From the NCBI GenBank assembly GCA_016776905.1, contig JADHSM010000022.1:1-37673 (forward strand): a DNA stretch of 37,673 bases, read 5' to 3'. The notes under the pieces were generated by a model that was not told the DNA's origin, did no database searches, and was given only the letters and a program-made list of their open reading frames with translations. The DNA comes from Planctomycetota bacterium. Lineage in GTDB: Bacteria > Planctomycetota > UBA8108 > UBA1146. The translations under genes were made by a program, and so were the position numbers. How positions within the stretch are numbered: the first letter of the stretch is position 1; every line of letters starts with the position of its first letter. Below are positions 8,580 to 16,811 of this stretch, one piece after another.

Positions 8580-9629
8580 ATGAAACAGAATTCTGAACAG
8601 AAGAAGCAACCTAGTCTTTCTTTTCCGTCCAAGGGAGAGAAAGAATCTGTAGAACTTCCTGAACCGGACTTCATTCCAAGCGTCGGAATCATCTATGAAA
8701 ATGATGCGTGGCTAAAGCCTCTCTTTAGCGCTTTAACTCAAGCGGGTATTACCCATGAGGGTATCGATGTCCGCAAGCACGGATTTGACCTCCGTGCTTC
8801 TCAACATCACACTCTCTACTTGAACAGGGTATCTCCCTCGTCATACATGCGTGGAAATGCTGGAGCGATCTCTCACGCACACGCACTTCTAGCAACACTA
8901 GAATCTTCCGGCTCACTTGTCGTCAATGGATCTCGCTCATTCCATATGGAAACAAGCAAAGTTTCCCAACAACTCCTCATGAATGAACTGGGCGTCTTAA
9001 CCCCAGAGACTCATGCCGTCAGCAGTGCTGCTGCAGTTCTGGAAATGATCGACCAATTTAAGTTCCCACTCATATTGAAGCCTGACACTGGTGGTAGTGG
9101 AGCACTCATTAGGCGCATTGAGAATAAAGAACATTTACTGGCATTGATCGATGATCCAGAAGTATTCCCACCAGGCCATCTCATGTTGCTCCAGGAAGTA
9201 ATTCAATCTTCCGATGGCACCATTTCGAGAGTTGAGTTTGTCGATGGAGAGTTCCTGCTCGCGATGAAGGTCAATCCGATGAACACATTCAACCTTTGCC
9301 CCGCTGAAGGATGCCCCAGAAATCCCATTGAATCGGGAGTTCAGGCAGATGCTCATTTCGAGGCGTGGCCGGATGTCCCCCATGATGCTGTTGCCCAAGC
9401 TCGAGAAATCTTGCGTGCAGCACGATTGGATATTGGCGGAGTGGAATGGATGGATACTTCGGATGGGCGTCGAGTCTTCATCGATATCAATGCTACGAGC
9501 GTCTATCGCAAAGACATCCAGCAAGCTCTAGGAGTCGATGGTTTCGGCGTTGTCTGTAACTACCTCAGTCGTGAACTTGCGAAAGAAGCCGCAAAATGTG
9601 AATCCAGACTCTATCGGAGATATCGATGA
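8580..9629 (+). CDS. RimK-like ATP-grasp ligase
   Basis: The protein has 349 residues. The central region carries the ATP-grasp signature: FPLILKPDTGGSGALIRRIE (nucleotide-binding Lys and Gly-rich loop), LLQEVIQSSDGTISRVEFVDG, and the metal-binding end GGVEWMDTSDGRRVFIDINATS. The N-terminal portion (VGIIYENDAWLKPLFSALTQAGI) is the pre-ATP-grasp Rossmann-like lobe. Such enzymes join a carboxylate to an amine or thiol through an acyl phosphate. The substrate is unknown. I use ATG at 8580, with TAAGGGG 6-7 nt upstream; the TTG at 8556 has its GGGAG only about 1 nt away. The stop overlaps the next start (ATGA), so it is coupled to the FAD oxidoreductase and the two probably act on the same amino-acid-like metabolite. 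Confidence 0.85.
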   Translation: MKQNSEQKKQPSLSFPSKGEKESVELPEPDFIPSVGIIYENDAWLKPLFSALTQAGITHEGIDVRKHGFDLRASQHHTLYLNRVSPSSYMRGNAGAISHAHALLATLESSGSLVVNGSRSFHMETSKVSQQLLMNELGVLTPETHAVSSAAAVLEMIDQFKFPLILKPDTGGSGALIRRIENKEHLLALIDDPEVFPPGHLMLLQEVIQSSDGTISRVEFVDGEFLLAMKVNPMNTFNLCPAEGCPRNPIESGVQADAHFEAWPDVPHDAVAQAREILRAARLDIGGVEWMDTSDGRRVFIDINATSVYRKDIQQALGVDGFGVVCNYLSRELAKEAAKCESRLYRRYR

Positions 9630-10807
9630 GTAAATCCTACGATCACATCATCGTAGGCGGGGGAATTATGGGAGCATCTCTTGCTCTCCAACTGACTGCC
9701 GAAAGTGATTCAAAAGTCCTCCTCATTGAAAAGTCATTCCCAGGAGCGGGCTCTACCGGGAAATCGGGAGCCATCCTGCGCCAACACTATTCACATCCCG
9801 TTACCATAGCGATGGCCCGAGAGGGCCTTCAGTGGTATTCCGAGTTTGAAGATCGCTTCCAGCGTTCGATTTCATTCCACCGTCCAGGAATGGCTTTTAT
9901 CTGCAAGGAAGCAGACAGAGATAACCTCGAACGAAATGTGAAACTTCAGAGGGGCTTGGGTGTAGATACCCAAGTCATCGATGGTGCGACATTGAGAGAA
10001 CTGGAGCCGAACGGAAACTTCGCCCCTGACGAATGTGCCGCTTGGGAATCTGAAGCCGGCAATGTAAATCCAGTACAAGCCGTGAATGAAATACTTTCCG
10101 TCGCCATCTCGCAAGGTACAGACGTCATTCTGGGCCAGCGAGTGACTTCATTTTTGAAGGCGAATGAGATTGTTTCCGGAGTCGTCCTGAACGACGGTCA
10201 GAAAATAAATGCGGGCATGGTCGTCATTTGTGCAGGGCCATGGACTGGAAAATTTCTATCCGACGCCGGAATAAAACTTCCGCTCCAAGCTCTTCGGCCT
10301 GAACAAGCTTTTTTTGAACCGCCACCCGGCTCTACCGAACGCAGACTGATCTACGGCGACCTTACCCATGGCCTCTATTGGAAACCCGAATTGGCAGGTT
10401 GGACACGTGTAGGCTTCCTAGATATGAACGAAGATGCCATCGTGGACGATCCGGATCACTATGACGAAGGTGTCTCAGGGAAATTCATACAAGAATGCCG
10501 TGACAGGCTTTCATTGAGACTTCCCCATTATGCAAAGGCTGCCTCATGGGGAGGAGTCGGTGCACTCTACACAGTGACTCCAGATGCCCATCCCGTGATT
10601 GGACCCGTTCCTGGATTGTCAGGAGCTTGGGTCATGAGTGGATTCAGTGGTCATGGCTTCAAATTGGCTCCTGCAGTATCACGTGGAGTAGCCTCTATTT
10701 TAGGAGAGGCCAAACCTGGATCTTTTGATCCCAACTTCTTTTGCCCTCAAAGATTCCAAAGAGGTGAAGCCATCGAAGTTCGATATGGTTACGGAATACT
10801 GGGCTGA
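9626..10807 (+). CDS. FAD-dependent oxidoreductase, D-amino-acid oxidase / sarcosine oxidase-like (DAO family)
   Basis: The protein has 393 residues and begins with a dinucleotide-binding motif (HIIVGGGIMGASLALQL, GxGxxG at about residues 11-16), followed by LLIEKSFPGAGSTGKSGAILRQHYSHP, a typical FAD-contacting stretch in glycine and sarcosine oxidase relatives. Near the end, TPDAHPVIGPVPGLSGAWVMSG and FSGHGFKLAPAVSRGVA complete the FAD site. The family oxidises secondary or D-amino acids, giving an imine and either hydrogen peroxide or reduced acceptor. It starts inside the stop of the ATP-grasp gene and precedes the sulfatase by about 30 nt. No signal peptide is visible, so it is probably cytoplasmic. 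The exact substrate cannot be assigned. Confidence 0.88.
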   Translation: MSKSYDHIIVGGGIMGASLALQLTAESDSKVLLIEKSFPGAGSTGKSGAILRQHYSHPVTIAMAREGLQWYSEFEDRFQRSISFHRPGMAFICKEADRDNLERNVKLQRGLGVDTQVIDGATLRELEPNGNFAPDECAAWESEAGNVNPVQAVNEILSVAISQGTDVILGQRVTSFLKANEIVSGVVLNDGQKINAGMVVICAGPWTGKFLSDAGIKLPLQALRPEQAFFEPPPGSTERRLIYGDLTHGLYWKPELAGWTRVGFLDMNEDAIVDDPDHYDEGVSGKFIQECRDRLSLRLPHYAKAASWGGVGALYTVTPDAHPVIGPVPGLSGAWVMSGFSGHGFKLAPAVSRGVASILGEAKPGSFDPNFFCPQRFQRGEAIEVRYGYGILG

Positions 10808-10836
10808 CATACCTCTACCGGGTGATAACATCCGGC

Positions 10837-12294
10837 ATGAAAAATAATACCATCATTCCAGCGTCAGTCCTTCTCTTGGCAGGGCTGTTTCTTTTTGCCC
10901 AAAATTCATGGGCTTCCGATGCGTCCCGTGCTGAATTACCCAATATCGTGATCGTCTTTACCGATGATCAAGGTTGGGGTGATCTGTCGTGTTATGGATC
11001 CAAAGATATCCCGACGCCCCACATTGATCGCCTCGCAAATGAAGGAATGCGATTCACTGATTTCTACACAAGTCAGCCGGTCTGCTCTGCAGCCAGAGCC
11101 TCTTTGCTGACAGGTTGCTACTCCAACAGAGTCGGAATCTCTGGTGCACTCGTCCCCTCCTCTAAAATAGGACTTCACCCAGAAGAACTCACCATTGCAG
11201 AAGTCGTCAAACCTTTGGGCTACGCCACAGCGTGTTACGGGAAATGGCATCTGGGCCACCACCCCGAGTTCCTTCCGACAGCCCAAGGATTCGATGAATA
11301 TTGTGGAATCCCCTACAGCAATGATATGTGGCCTGGACACCCAGAGTCTCCTAAGGCTTGGCCTCCACTCCCATGGTATGAACAGGAAAAATCCGCGAGG
11401 ATTATTGAAGATCTCGACGATCAGGAAACCATTACGTCGGAGTTAACTCGAAGAGCAGTCGACTTTATCGATCGTAATGCTGACGGCCCATTCCTGCTCT
11501 ACGTTCCCCATTCCATGCCACATGTCCCACTTGCTACCCATCCACGATTCCGACAGACCACGAAATTCGGACCATATGGTGACGTCATCAGAGAAATAGA
11601 TGATTCGGTGGGTCAGATCGTTGCCGCTTTGGAAAAAAATAAGATCCTCGATAACACACTGGTGATTTTCACGAGTGATAACGGGCCATGGCTGTCCTAT
11701 GGAGATCATGCCGGAACAACCGGGGGGCTAAGGGAAGGAAAAGGAACCACTTTTGAAGGTGGTGTCCGAGTTCCTTTTGTAGCAAGGTTTCCCGGGGTCA
11801 TCCCCGCCGGAAAAGAATGCAATACACCCTGCATGACTATTGATATTCTTCCAACTCTAGTCGAACTCACAGGAGGAACCTCTCCCGATAAAGAGATCGA
11901 TGGTGTCAGTATTCTTCCGCAACTTCGAGGCGACGTGGCAGCAGCGCCTCCTCACAAGGCTCTCTACTTTTGGTATCACCGGGGAGACCTTGAGGCGATG
12001 CGAATGGGTCAGTGGAAACTTCATTTCCCACACAACTACAGATCTCTGGAAGGTAGACCTCCAGGGAACAATGGTATTCCTGCGAAGTATAACTACAAGA
12101 TGAGAACAGAGTTGGCACTCTACGATCTGGAATCAGACCCTCATGAAACAAAAGATCTCAGTAAAACAAATGCGGGAGTCGCTGTCGAAATGATGGGACT
12201 CGCTATTGGCATACGTCAAAAACTCGGAGATCGCCTTGGAAAGATAGAAGGAACAGATGTTCGGAAACCTGGGAAATTAGTCTCGGACAAATAA
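10837..12294 (+). CDS. Exported sulfatase (arylsulfatase A-like, S1 family)
   Basis: ATG at 10837 opens directly into a signal peptide (MKNNTIIPASVLLLAGLFLF, cleavage near NSWAS); a GTG at 10822 would add five residues in front. PNIVIVFTDDQGWGDLSCYG carries the paired metal-binding Asp residues. C83-S-A-A-R87 followed by ASLLTG is the sulfatase signature whose Cys becomes formylglycine. It is the C-x-A-x-R variant rather than the commoner C-x-P-x-R. GKWHLGHH and FTSDNGPW are further active-site blocks. The enzyme removes sulfate esters from sulfated substrates, probably polysaccharides, in the periplasm or outside. It is the last gene of the plus-strand run and is followed by a strong terminator. 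No maturation enzyme (FGE or anSME) is in the window. Confidence 0.95.
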   Translation: MKNNTIIPASVLLLAGLFLFAQNSWASDASRAELPNIVIVFTDDQGWGDLSCYGSKDIPTPHIDRLANEGMRFTDFYTSQPVCSAARASLLTGCYSNRVGISGALVPSSKIGLHPEELTIAEVVKPLGYATACYGKWHLGHHPEFLPTAQGFDEYCGIPYSNDMWPGHPESPKAWPPLPWYEQEKSARIIEDLDDQETITSELTRRAVDFIDRNADGPFLLYVPHSMPHVPLATHPRFRQTTKFGPYGDVIREIDDSVGQIVAALEKNKILDNTLVIFTSDNGPWLSYGDHAGTTGGLREGKGTTFEGGVRVPFVARFPGVIPAGKECNTPCMTIDILPTLVELTGGTSPDKEIDGVSILPQLRGDVAAAPPHKALYFWYHRGDLEAMRMGQWKLHFPHNYRSLEGRPPGNNGIPAKYNYKMRTELALYDLESDPHETKDLSKTNAGVAVEMMGLAIGIRQKLGDRLGKIEGTDVRKPGKLVSDK

Positions 12295-12302
12295 GCATAT
12301 AA

Positions 12303-12344
12303 AAAATGATCCGCGGTGAAGAGAACTTCACCGCGGATCATTTT
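12303..12344. terminator. Bidirectional intrinsic terminator after the sulfatase gene
   Basis: A perfect 19-bp stem (12303-12321 with 12326-12344), 4-nt loop AGAA, core ATCCGCGGTGAAG. The arms end in AAAA on the left and TTTT on the right, so each strand has a short T-run. It sits between the convergent sulfatase gene and the reverse-strand secreted-protein gene and can end both transcripts. Confidence 0.9.
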
Positions 12345-12362
12345 AAGCGTCAATCTCTCTGA

Positions 12363-13514
12363 TCAGAACGAAGCGGGTCTTGGAGTAGCTTCAGTTCCGG
12401 CAGGGACTCTCTTGAGCACAAACTTTTGCTCAAAGTCAACGACGCTGTCCTGGCTGGTGATATCTTCACCTTCCCACCAAGCCCATTCAAAATCGACCTT
12501 GATCGTCTTTGAATCAATCAACAGCATCTTGTTGATGGTGCTCACCACAGCACCGTTTCCATACTCGGAATCCAAAACTCTCAATTGACAGGGAGTCCCG
12601 TTTCTTTCGGTGTATGGAGAAATGAAACCATTACAGACCAATCCATTGGATCCGATTTCTGTGTATGAGATACGACACTTGTCGACATCATAATAGAAAG
12701 TCTGAATCGAACTGTCTTTGAGGATTTCATCTTTGAACTTTTTAGTTTCGACGACAAGGCATGTTTCATTAGCAGCCCAGAATCCACTTTGCTCAACACG
12801 GAGACGATCTCCAGCAGAGGTAAAGTTCTCTGACTGCCAATCACTGGCAAGAGCGACGAACGGCCCCAAAGCTTCCTTGAGTGGATTCGCTTTGATACCT
12901 GTCACGTTCCACAGCTGATTCAATGGGTTTCCGCTAACACTGATCTCGCTAACAACCACATTAAAGTTTCCGTTATTAATCGTTCTTTCAATCAAAACAT
13001 TGGAACCGTTCACACCCTGTTCCTTGTTTTGACCAATCCAACGACATGTATTTCCAACGACAGCCTCTAGATACTCGTCGAAGATGGAGACTGTTTCACC
13101 AGCAACAAAGTAACCATGCGACTCAAGACGATTCTTAATGGCATTCCATTGGATAAAGTATGTACCACTACTGATGATTTCATCAGTGAGAGTTACTGTT
13201 TTCGCAGTTCCAAACAAACCACCAGTACTAAAGTCTCGCCTGTAATTCACTGTCGCCTTGACAGGAGTTCCTGCGGAAAAACCTGAAAGGTCTTCGCTCA
13301 AAGCGTATTCGAAGTTCCACTTACCCACCAAGTTGTTCATGACTTGATTGGCAGCAGCCTGATCAAGAACCTGCTCAGCCTTCTCATCGGCGACGACATC
13401 TTCTACAAAAGAAGTACGCGTCTGAGTCACAATACTTCCTGGTTGCGCCATCACTGTCGTGCCCATCAGGACTACAGCAATCACAACAATGAACTGGTTT
13501 CGCAATTCTCCCAT
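12363..13514 (-). CDS. Secreted protein of unknown function, possibly two lipocalin-like lobes (383 aa)
   Basis: I do not recognise a named family. Residues 1-23 form a signal peptide (VVIAVVLMGTTVMAQPGS). The remainder has two beta-rich segments that look alike. The first runs from LVGKWNFEYALSEDL through TYFIQWNAIKNRLESHGYFV; the second runs from LASDWQSENFTSAGDRL through QTFYYDVDKCRISYTEIG to a final VVDFEQKFVLKRVP. The pattern 'weight of sample W, strand, strand, Y/W-x-D' resembles DUF1579/lipocalin-type barrels, so a duplicated barrel is a reasonable but unproven reading. A conserved-looking hairpin lies in its leader. ATG at 13514 is preceded by a GGGGGAA purine run. It converges on the sulfatase gene, with the shared terminator between them. 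Confidence 0.8.
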   Translation of the reverse strand: MGELRNQFIVVIAVVLMGTTVMAQPGSIVTQTRTSFVEDVVADEKAEQVLDQAAANQVMNNLVGKWNFEYALSEDLSGFSAGTPVKATVNYRRDFSTGGLFGTAKTVTLTDEIISSGTYFIQWNAIKNRLESHGYFVAGETVSIFDEYLEAVVGNTCRWIGQNKEQGVNGSNVLIERTINNGNFNVVVSEISVSGNPLNQLWNVTGIKANPLKEALGPFVALASDWQSENFTSAGDRLRVEQSGFWAANETCLVVETKKFKDEILKDSSIQTFYYDVDKCRISYTEIGSNGLVCNGFISPYTERNGTPCQLRVLDSEYGNGAVVSTINKMLLIDSKTIKVDFEWAWWEGEDITSQDSVVDFEQKFVLKRVPAGTEATPRPASF

Positions 13515-13541
13515 GGTTCCCCCATTTCATTCTCGACCGAA

Positions 13542-13565
13542 GGCCTGAAGAAACCCCTTCAGGCC
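13542..13565 (-). promoter_or_regulatory. Perfect 9-bp stem-loop in the leader of the secreted-protein gene
   Basis: GGCCTGAAG (13542-13550) pairs perfectly with CTTCAGGCC (13557-13565) around a 6-nt loop. On the reverse strand it lies 28-51 nt before the ATG at 13514 and about 95 nt after the stop of the upstream ATP-grasp gene. It has no following T-run. It could be a 5' UTR element or a weak terminator of the upstream operon. Confidence 0.45.
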
Positions 13566-13658
13566 CAATCCCTTATTCCCTATGGATGAAAATACACAAT
13601 TCTCGTCCTAGATAGCAACTACAGAATCTGGGGAAGGACGTCTTGGGGGGGAGAAACC

Positions 13659-14528
13659 TTAAGTATTGAGGCAGGCCTTAACACAGGATTCGCCGAATAG
13701 AGTTCTTGCAGAGGGGTATTGAAGGAGAAACAGACTGGGCTCTATCAGTTCCAATTCAGCAACCAATGGTCGGCCTGTTTCATCTCTGACGGTATCGACT
13801 CTTCCGTAAAGGACCTCACCCGGAGCACATGCCATGGCAAGATTTCCAAGTTGTCGGTCTTCTGGCAATACTGTTCCTCCGATTTCAACACTTTCTTCTT
13901 GGCCGACAAATCGTGGTGATTTCACGACGCAATGACTCCAAACTCCCCCAATAAATACATTGGCTCGTTCTCCGTCCTCATCTACAGATTTCATATAGGG
14001 CTGAAGAAGCCAATCTCTCTGTGCCCCTTCTTTTTCAATAAAATTGTGTGCGTCAGCCGGATCTGCTTTGTCAAAGAAATAGGTCAACCAAGAGCCCGCG
14101 GAAACAGCGGGCTTCAATACAAATCTTGACTCAGAAAGCTCTCCAAAATTTGATTCAAGAAGCGTGTCTAATTGAGCATGCGGTTGATCTCCCGATACAA
14201 CACGTGTGGGAACAATTGGGACACCTGCTTTTTCCAAATCAAGAAGATATCCCTTGTGGACATTCCAACGCACGACTTCAGGGTCATTAAAGATACGAGT
14301 TGTTGATTCCGTCTTATTCACCCACTCTCGAAACTCTTGTTCTTTCCACGGGTAATTCCAGCACGACCTCAAAACAACGATGTCATATTTTGAAAGATCT
14401 TGATCAGGATCATCCCAAGCCACTAACTCAGCATTCGCCCCTGCCGCCCTTATGGCTTCCAACTGAATATCTTCATCGGCATCCGGCTCTGGGATATTTT
14501 GACATGTAACAAGACCTATATCAGGCAT
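13659..14528 (-). CDS. ATP-grasp enzyme (DcsG-like group)
   Basis: The protein has 289 residues when started at the ATG at 14528, which has GGAGG six nt upstream; the frame runs back to 14558 inside the preceding gene. The N-terminal lobe carries IVVLRSCWNYPWKEQEF and RIFNDPEVVRWNVHKGYLL. The ATP-grasp core has RFVLKPAVSAGS (nucleotide-binding Lys) and ends in GEVLYGRVDTVRD plus VAELELIEPSLFL, the metal-binding acidic pair. This arrangement is that of a group of ATP-grasp proteins related to the cycloserine-pathway ligase DcsG; the substrate of most members is not known. It overlaps the PLP-enzyme gene by 8 nt, so the two are translationally coupled and probably share a pathway built on a sulfur-containing or other amino acid. 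Confidence 0.85.
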   Translation of the reverse strand: MPDIGLVTCQNIPEPDADEDIQLEAIRAAGANAELVAWDDPDQDLSKYDIVVLRSCWNYPWKEQEFREWVNKTESTTRIFNDPEVVRWNVHKGYLLDLEKAGVPIVPTRVVSGDQPHAQLDTLLESNFGELSESRFVLKPAVSAGSWLTYFFDKADPADAHNFIEKEGAQRDWLLQPYMKSVDEDGERANVFIGGVWSHCVVKSPRFVGQEESVEIGGTVLPEDRQLGNLAMACAPGEVLYGRVDTVRDETGRPLVAELELIEPSLFLLQYPSARTLFGESCVKACLNT

Positions 14529-15675
14529 GACTGCCCTCCAATGCTTGGTCAATGTCATCCACTAAATCCTCCAGATCTTCAACTCCGCAGGCGACTCGTA
14601 TCAAACCCTCGGTCACGCCATATCTTTCTCTCACTTCAGGCGACACACCTGCGTGAGATGAAGCTGCGGGGCGAATGATTAATGTCTCGACCCCGCCCAA
14701 ACTTGGCGCATTCGCCATAAAGCGTGTCGAAGCACAAACCCGCTGTGCGGTTTCAGCGTCACCTTCGATCTCCATAGAGAGAACTCCTCCTCCTCTACCA
14801 TCCATGTATTCAAGGCATTGCGCATGATCAGGATGATTTTCTAAGGACGGGTAATTCACGGCTTTCACTCTCGGATGCGTAGAGAGATACCGGGCGAGAC
14901 CCAGAGCATTTTCACACTGCCGTTCAACTCGTAATCCCAGAGTTCGCAGTCCCCGGTATAGAAGAAATCCGGCATGAGCGTCGAGATGGCCGCCGAGATA
15001 GTTGAGGCACAGTCGAACTTTTTCAATATTCTCTCGGTTTCCAGCCACTAACCCTGCAGCGATATCTCCATGCCCATTCAATCCCTTCGTCGCGGAATGA
15101 ACCTCAAGGTCAAATCCGACGGAAGCAGGTCTAAACAAAATTGGAGTCGCAAAGGTCGCGTCAATGATGGTGAAGAGACCATGCTCACGGGCCCAGTCGA
15201 TGAGCTTCGAAAAATCTGCAACGCGACAAATGGGGTTAGTGATGGCTTCGCAATAAAGAACTTTTGCTCCCTCTGGCGGAGTTCCCCATGAAGCCGGGTC
15301 CATTCCATCAAATCGCTCAATGCGGACTCCTCTTCGAGGAAGATCTTCCGAGATGAACGCTTCCGTCCCGCCATAAAGTCGATTCTCTGCAAGAAGTACA
15401 TCGCCTTGTTCTAGGTTCGCTAATAAGGCGCTGGTAATCGCAGCCATTCCACTGGAAGTCACCAGTGCAGACTCGGTCTCACAAATCAGGGATAACTTGT
15501 CATGCAAAAGGTCGTGGCCTGGAGTATTCGACATACGGATGTATTTGCCGTCGTGGTATCCACCCTCTTCATTTTGCTCATAGGTGGCACTCTGGAAAAT
15601 AGGGGGAACAACTGATCCCAATATTCTTGGAATTGGATCTCCACCATGAACTAATTTCGTCTGATCACCCTTCAT
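14521..15675 (-). CDS. PLP-dependent transsulfuration-family enzyme (cystathionine/methionine gamma-lyase type)
   Basis: The protein has 384 residues from the ATG at 15675, which has AGGAGG four nt upstream (a TTG directly before it is also in frame). Family features: TKLVHGGDPIPRILGSVVPPIFQSATY at the start, SSGMAAITSALLANLEQGD, IIDATFATPILFRP with the PLP-pairing Asp, and HSATKGLNGHGD, where the Lys near position 197 binds PLP. RVACGVEDLEDLVDDIDQAL ends it. The family includes cystathionine gamma-synthase, beta- and gamma-lyases and methionine gamma-lyase. The usual NTFATP and NSATKYLNGHSD stretches are ATFATP and HSATKGLNGHGD here, so the exact reaction is open. It overlaps the following ATP-grasp gene. 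Confidence 0.92.
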   Translation of the reverse strand: MKGDQTKLVHGGDPIPRILGSVVPPIFQSATYEQNEEGGYHDGKYIRMSNTPGHDLLHDKLSLICETESALVTSSGMAAITSALLANLEQGDVLLAENRLYGGTEAFISEDLPRRGVRIERFDGMDPASWGTPPEGAKVLYCEAITNPICRVADFSKLIDWAREHGLFTIIDATFATPILFRPASVGFDLEVHSATKGLNGHGDIAAGLVAGNRENIEKVRLCLNYLGGHLDAHAGFLLYRGLRTLGLRVERQCENALGLARYLSTHPRVKAVNYPSLENHPDHAQCLEYMDGRGGGVLSMEIEGDAETAQRVCASTRFMANAPSLGGVETLIIRPAASSHAGVSPEVRERYGVTEGLIRVACGVEDLEDLVDDIDQALEGSHA

Positions 15676-15719
15676 CAATCCTCCTCATCTGTACCGAATG
15701 TTGCCTGTCAAAAGCTTCG

Positions 15720-16697
15720 CTATCTACCCTCATCCGAGCCTGTCTCGGAAATACTGCCATGAGGATAAATCTCAACTGTCGGAGTGTGAGAAAGTGAATC
15801 CGCCTGGTACTCGGGCGAATGCCTTCGTGTACGAAATGCGTGTGGTTTCCAGGCCTGCTCAGCACTGAGCACTGGGAACACATCCGTCGCAAGGTCTTCC
15901 CTGACAAAGAATGCGTTTGTTCCTGTGGCCTCGACATGAATCAGGCGATAACCCTTACTCTTGCCCAAAATTGCCACCGCTTGCAGACTCGCTCCGTGAT
16001 GCCAACCTCGAAAGTGGCTGTGATAGGGATCATGAAGCTGATCAGAAGAATCCCATGGGATCGTGAGAGACACCTCGGGGCCAAAGGAAGCATTCACCTC
16101 CATCACCACCACTCGAGGCGAAATTGTACAGATCGACTTCCACAACCAATAATCCCAGCCATCCACATCGATCGATAAGACATCGGGCTCGACGCCACCG
16201 AGTAGGCTTCCTAACAAATGATCCACAGTGTCCGGTCGTACAGATTCGTGCATGACTCGCACTCGCTCAGCAGCCTCTTTTGTCGAATAAAAGTCTTGGG
16301 CCGCCCGCACCTCTGATTTCGACGCATCCAGCAACAACCCACTCCACCCAAACTCGGTCAGCAGCAGAGCGGAATTGCTTTCGATTCCACTCCCACACCC
16401 GATTTCCAGAAGGAATCGACTCCTGACTCCAACTTCTGAAAGGATCTTGAGGAGGCAGCCATCTTCACCATTTTGTGAATATCTACCCGCCTCATACTCG
16501 CCGAGGTCTCCTCGGACTCCTATTTCATGCTCAGCGGCATGGAGTTCAGCATGCTCTCGCTGGAGAGAACGGGAGAGATCATGCTCCAGACCTTCCACCC
16601 GAGATCTTAAGGATCTCAGATCCGGGTGACCCAACCCCCTACGGAGGGCTCGTCCCACGGTAGATATTTGGTCCCGGACCCATCTCCAACCCCTCAT
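15720..16697 (-). CDS. FkbM-like SAM-dependent methyltransferase
   Basis: The protein has 325 residues. The first 50 residues are Arg- and Glu-rich and likely helical or coiled coil. Then come GRYSQNGEDGCLLKILSEVG, FLLEIGCGSGIESNSALLL (SAM-binding glycine motif), WSGLLLDASKSEVRAAQ, DVLSIDVDGWDYWLWKSI (acidic motif) and VVVMEVNASFGPEVSLTIPW. This is the pattern of the FkbM-like group found beside sugar-modification genes, where members methylate sugar hydroxyls. NAFFVRED is close to the end of the catalytic domain. The gene is 44 nt before the PLP-enzyme gene on the same strand and may head that transcript, and it is divergent from valS. Its substrate is unknown. Confidence 0.85.
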   Translation of the reverse strand: MRGWRWVRDQISTVGRALRRGLGHPDLRSLRSRVEGLEHDLSRSLQREHAELHAAEHEIGVRGDLGEYEAGRYSQNGEDGCLLKILSEVGVRSRFLLEIGCGSGIESNSALLLTEFGWSGLLLDASKSEVRAAQDFYSTKEAAERVRVMHESVRPDTVDHLLGSLLGGVEPDVLSIDVDGWDYWLWKSICTISPRVVVMEVNASFGPEVSLTIPWDSSDQLHDPYHSHFRGWHHGASLQAVAILGKSKGYRLIHVEATGTNAFFVREDLATDVFPVLSAEQAWKPHAFRTRRHSPEYQADSLSHTPTVEIYPHGSISETGSDEGR

Positions 16698-16811
16698 TTG
16701 ACTCTCTCTCTTATCATTAACCCGAGGAACTTCGTCTGAGAGCCCCGTCTTGCTTGACTTGATGCTGGCCTGAAACGATCCTCATTCATAGATCTTGGAG
16801 GTTCTTGAACC

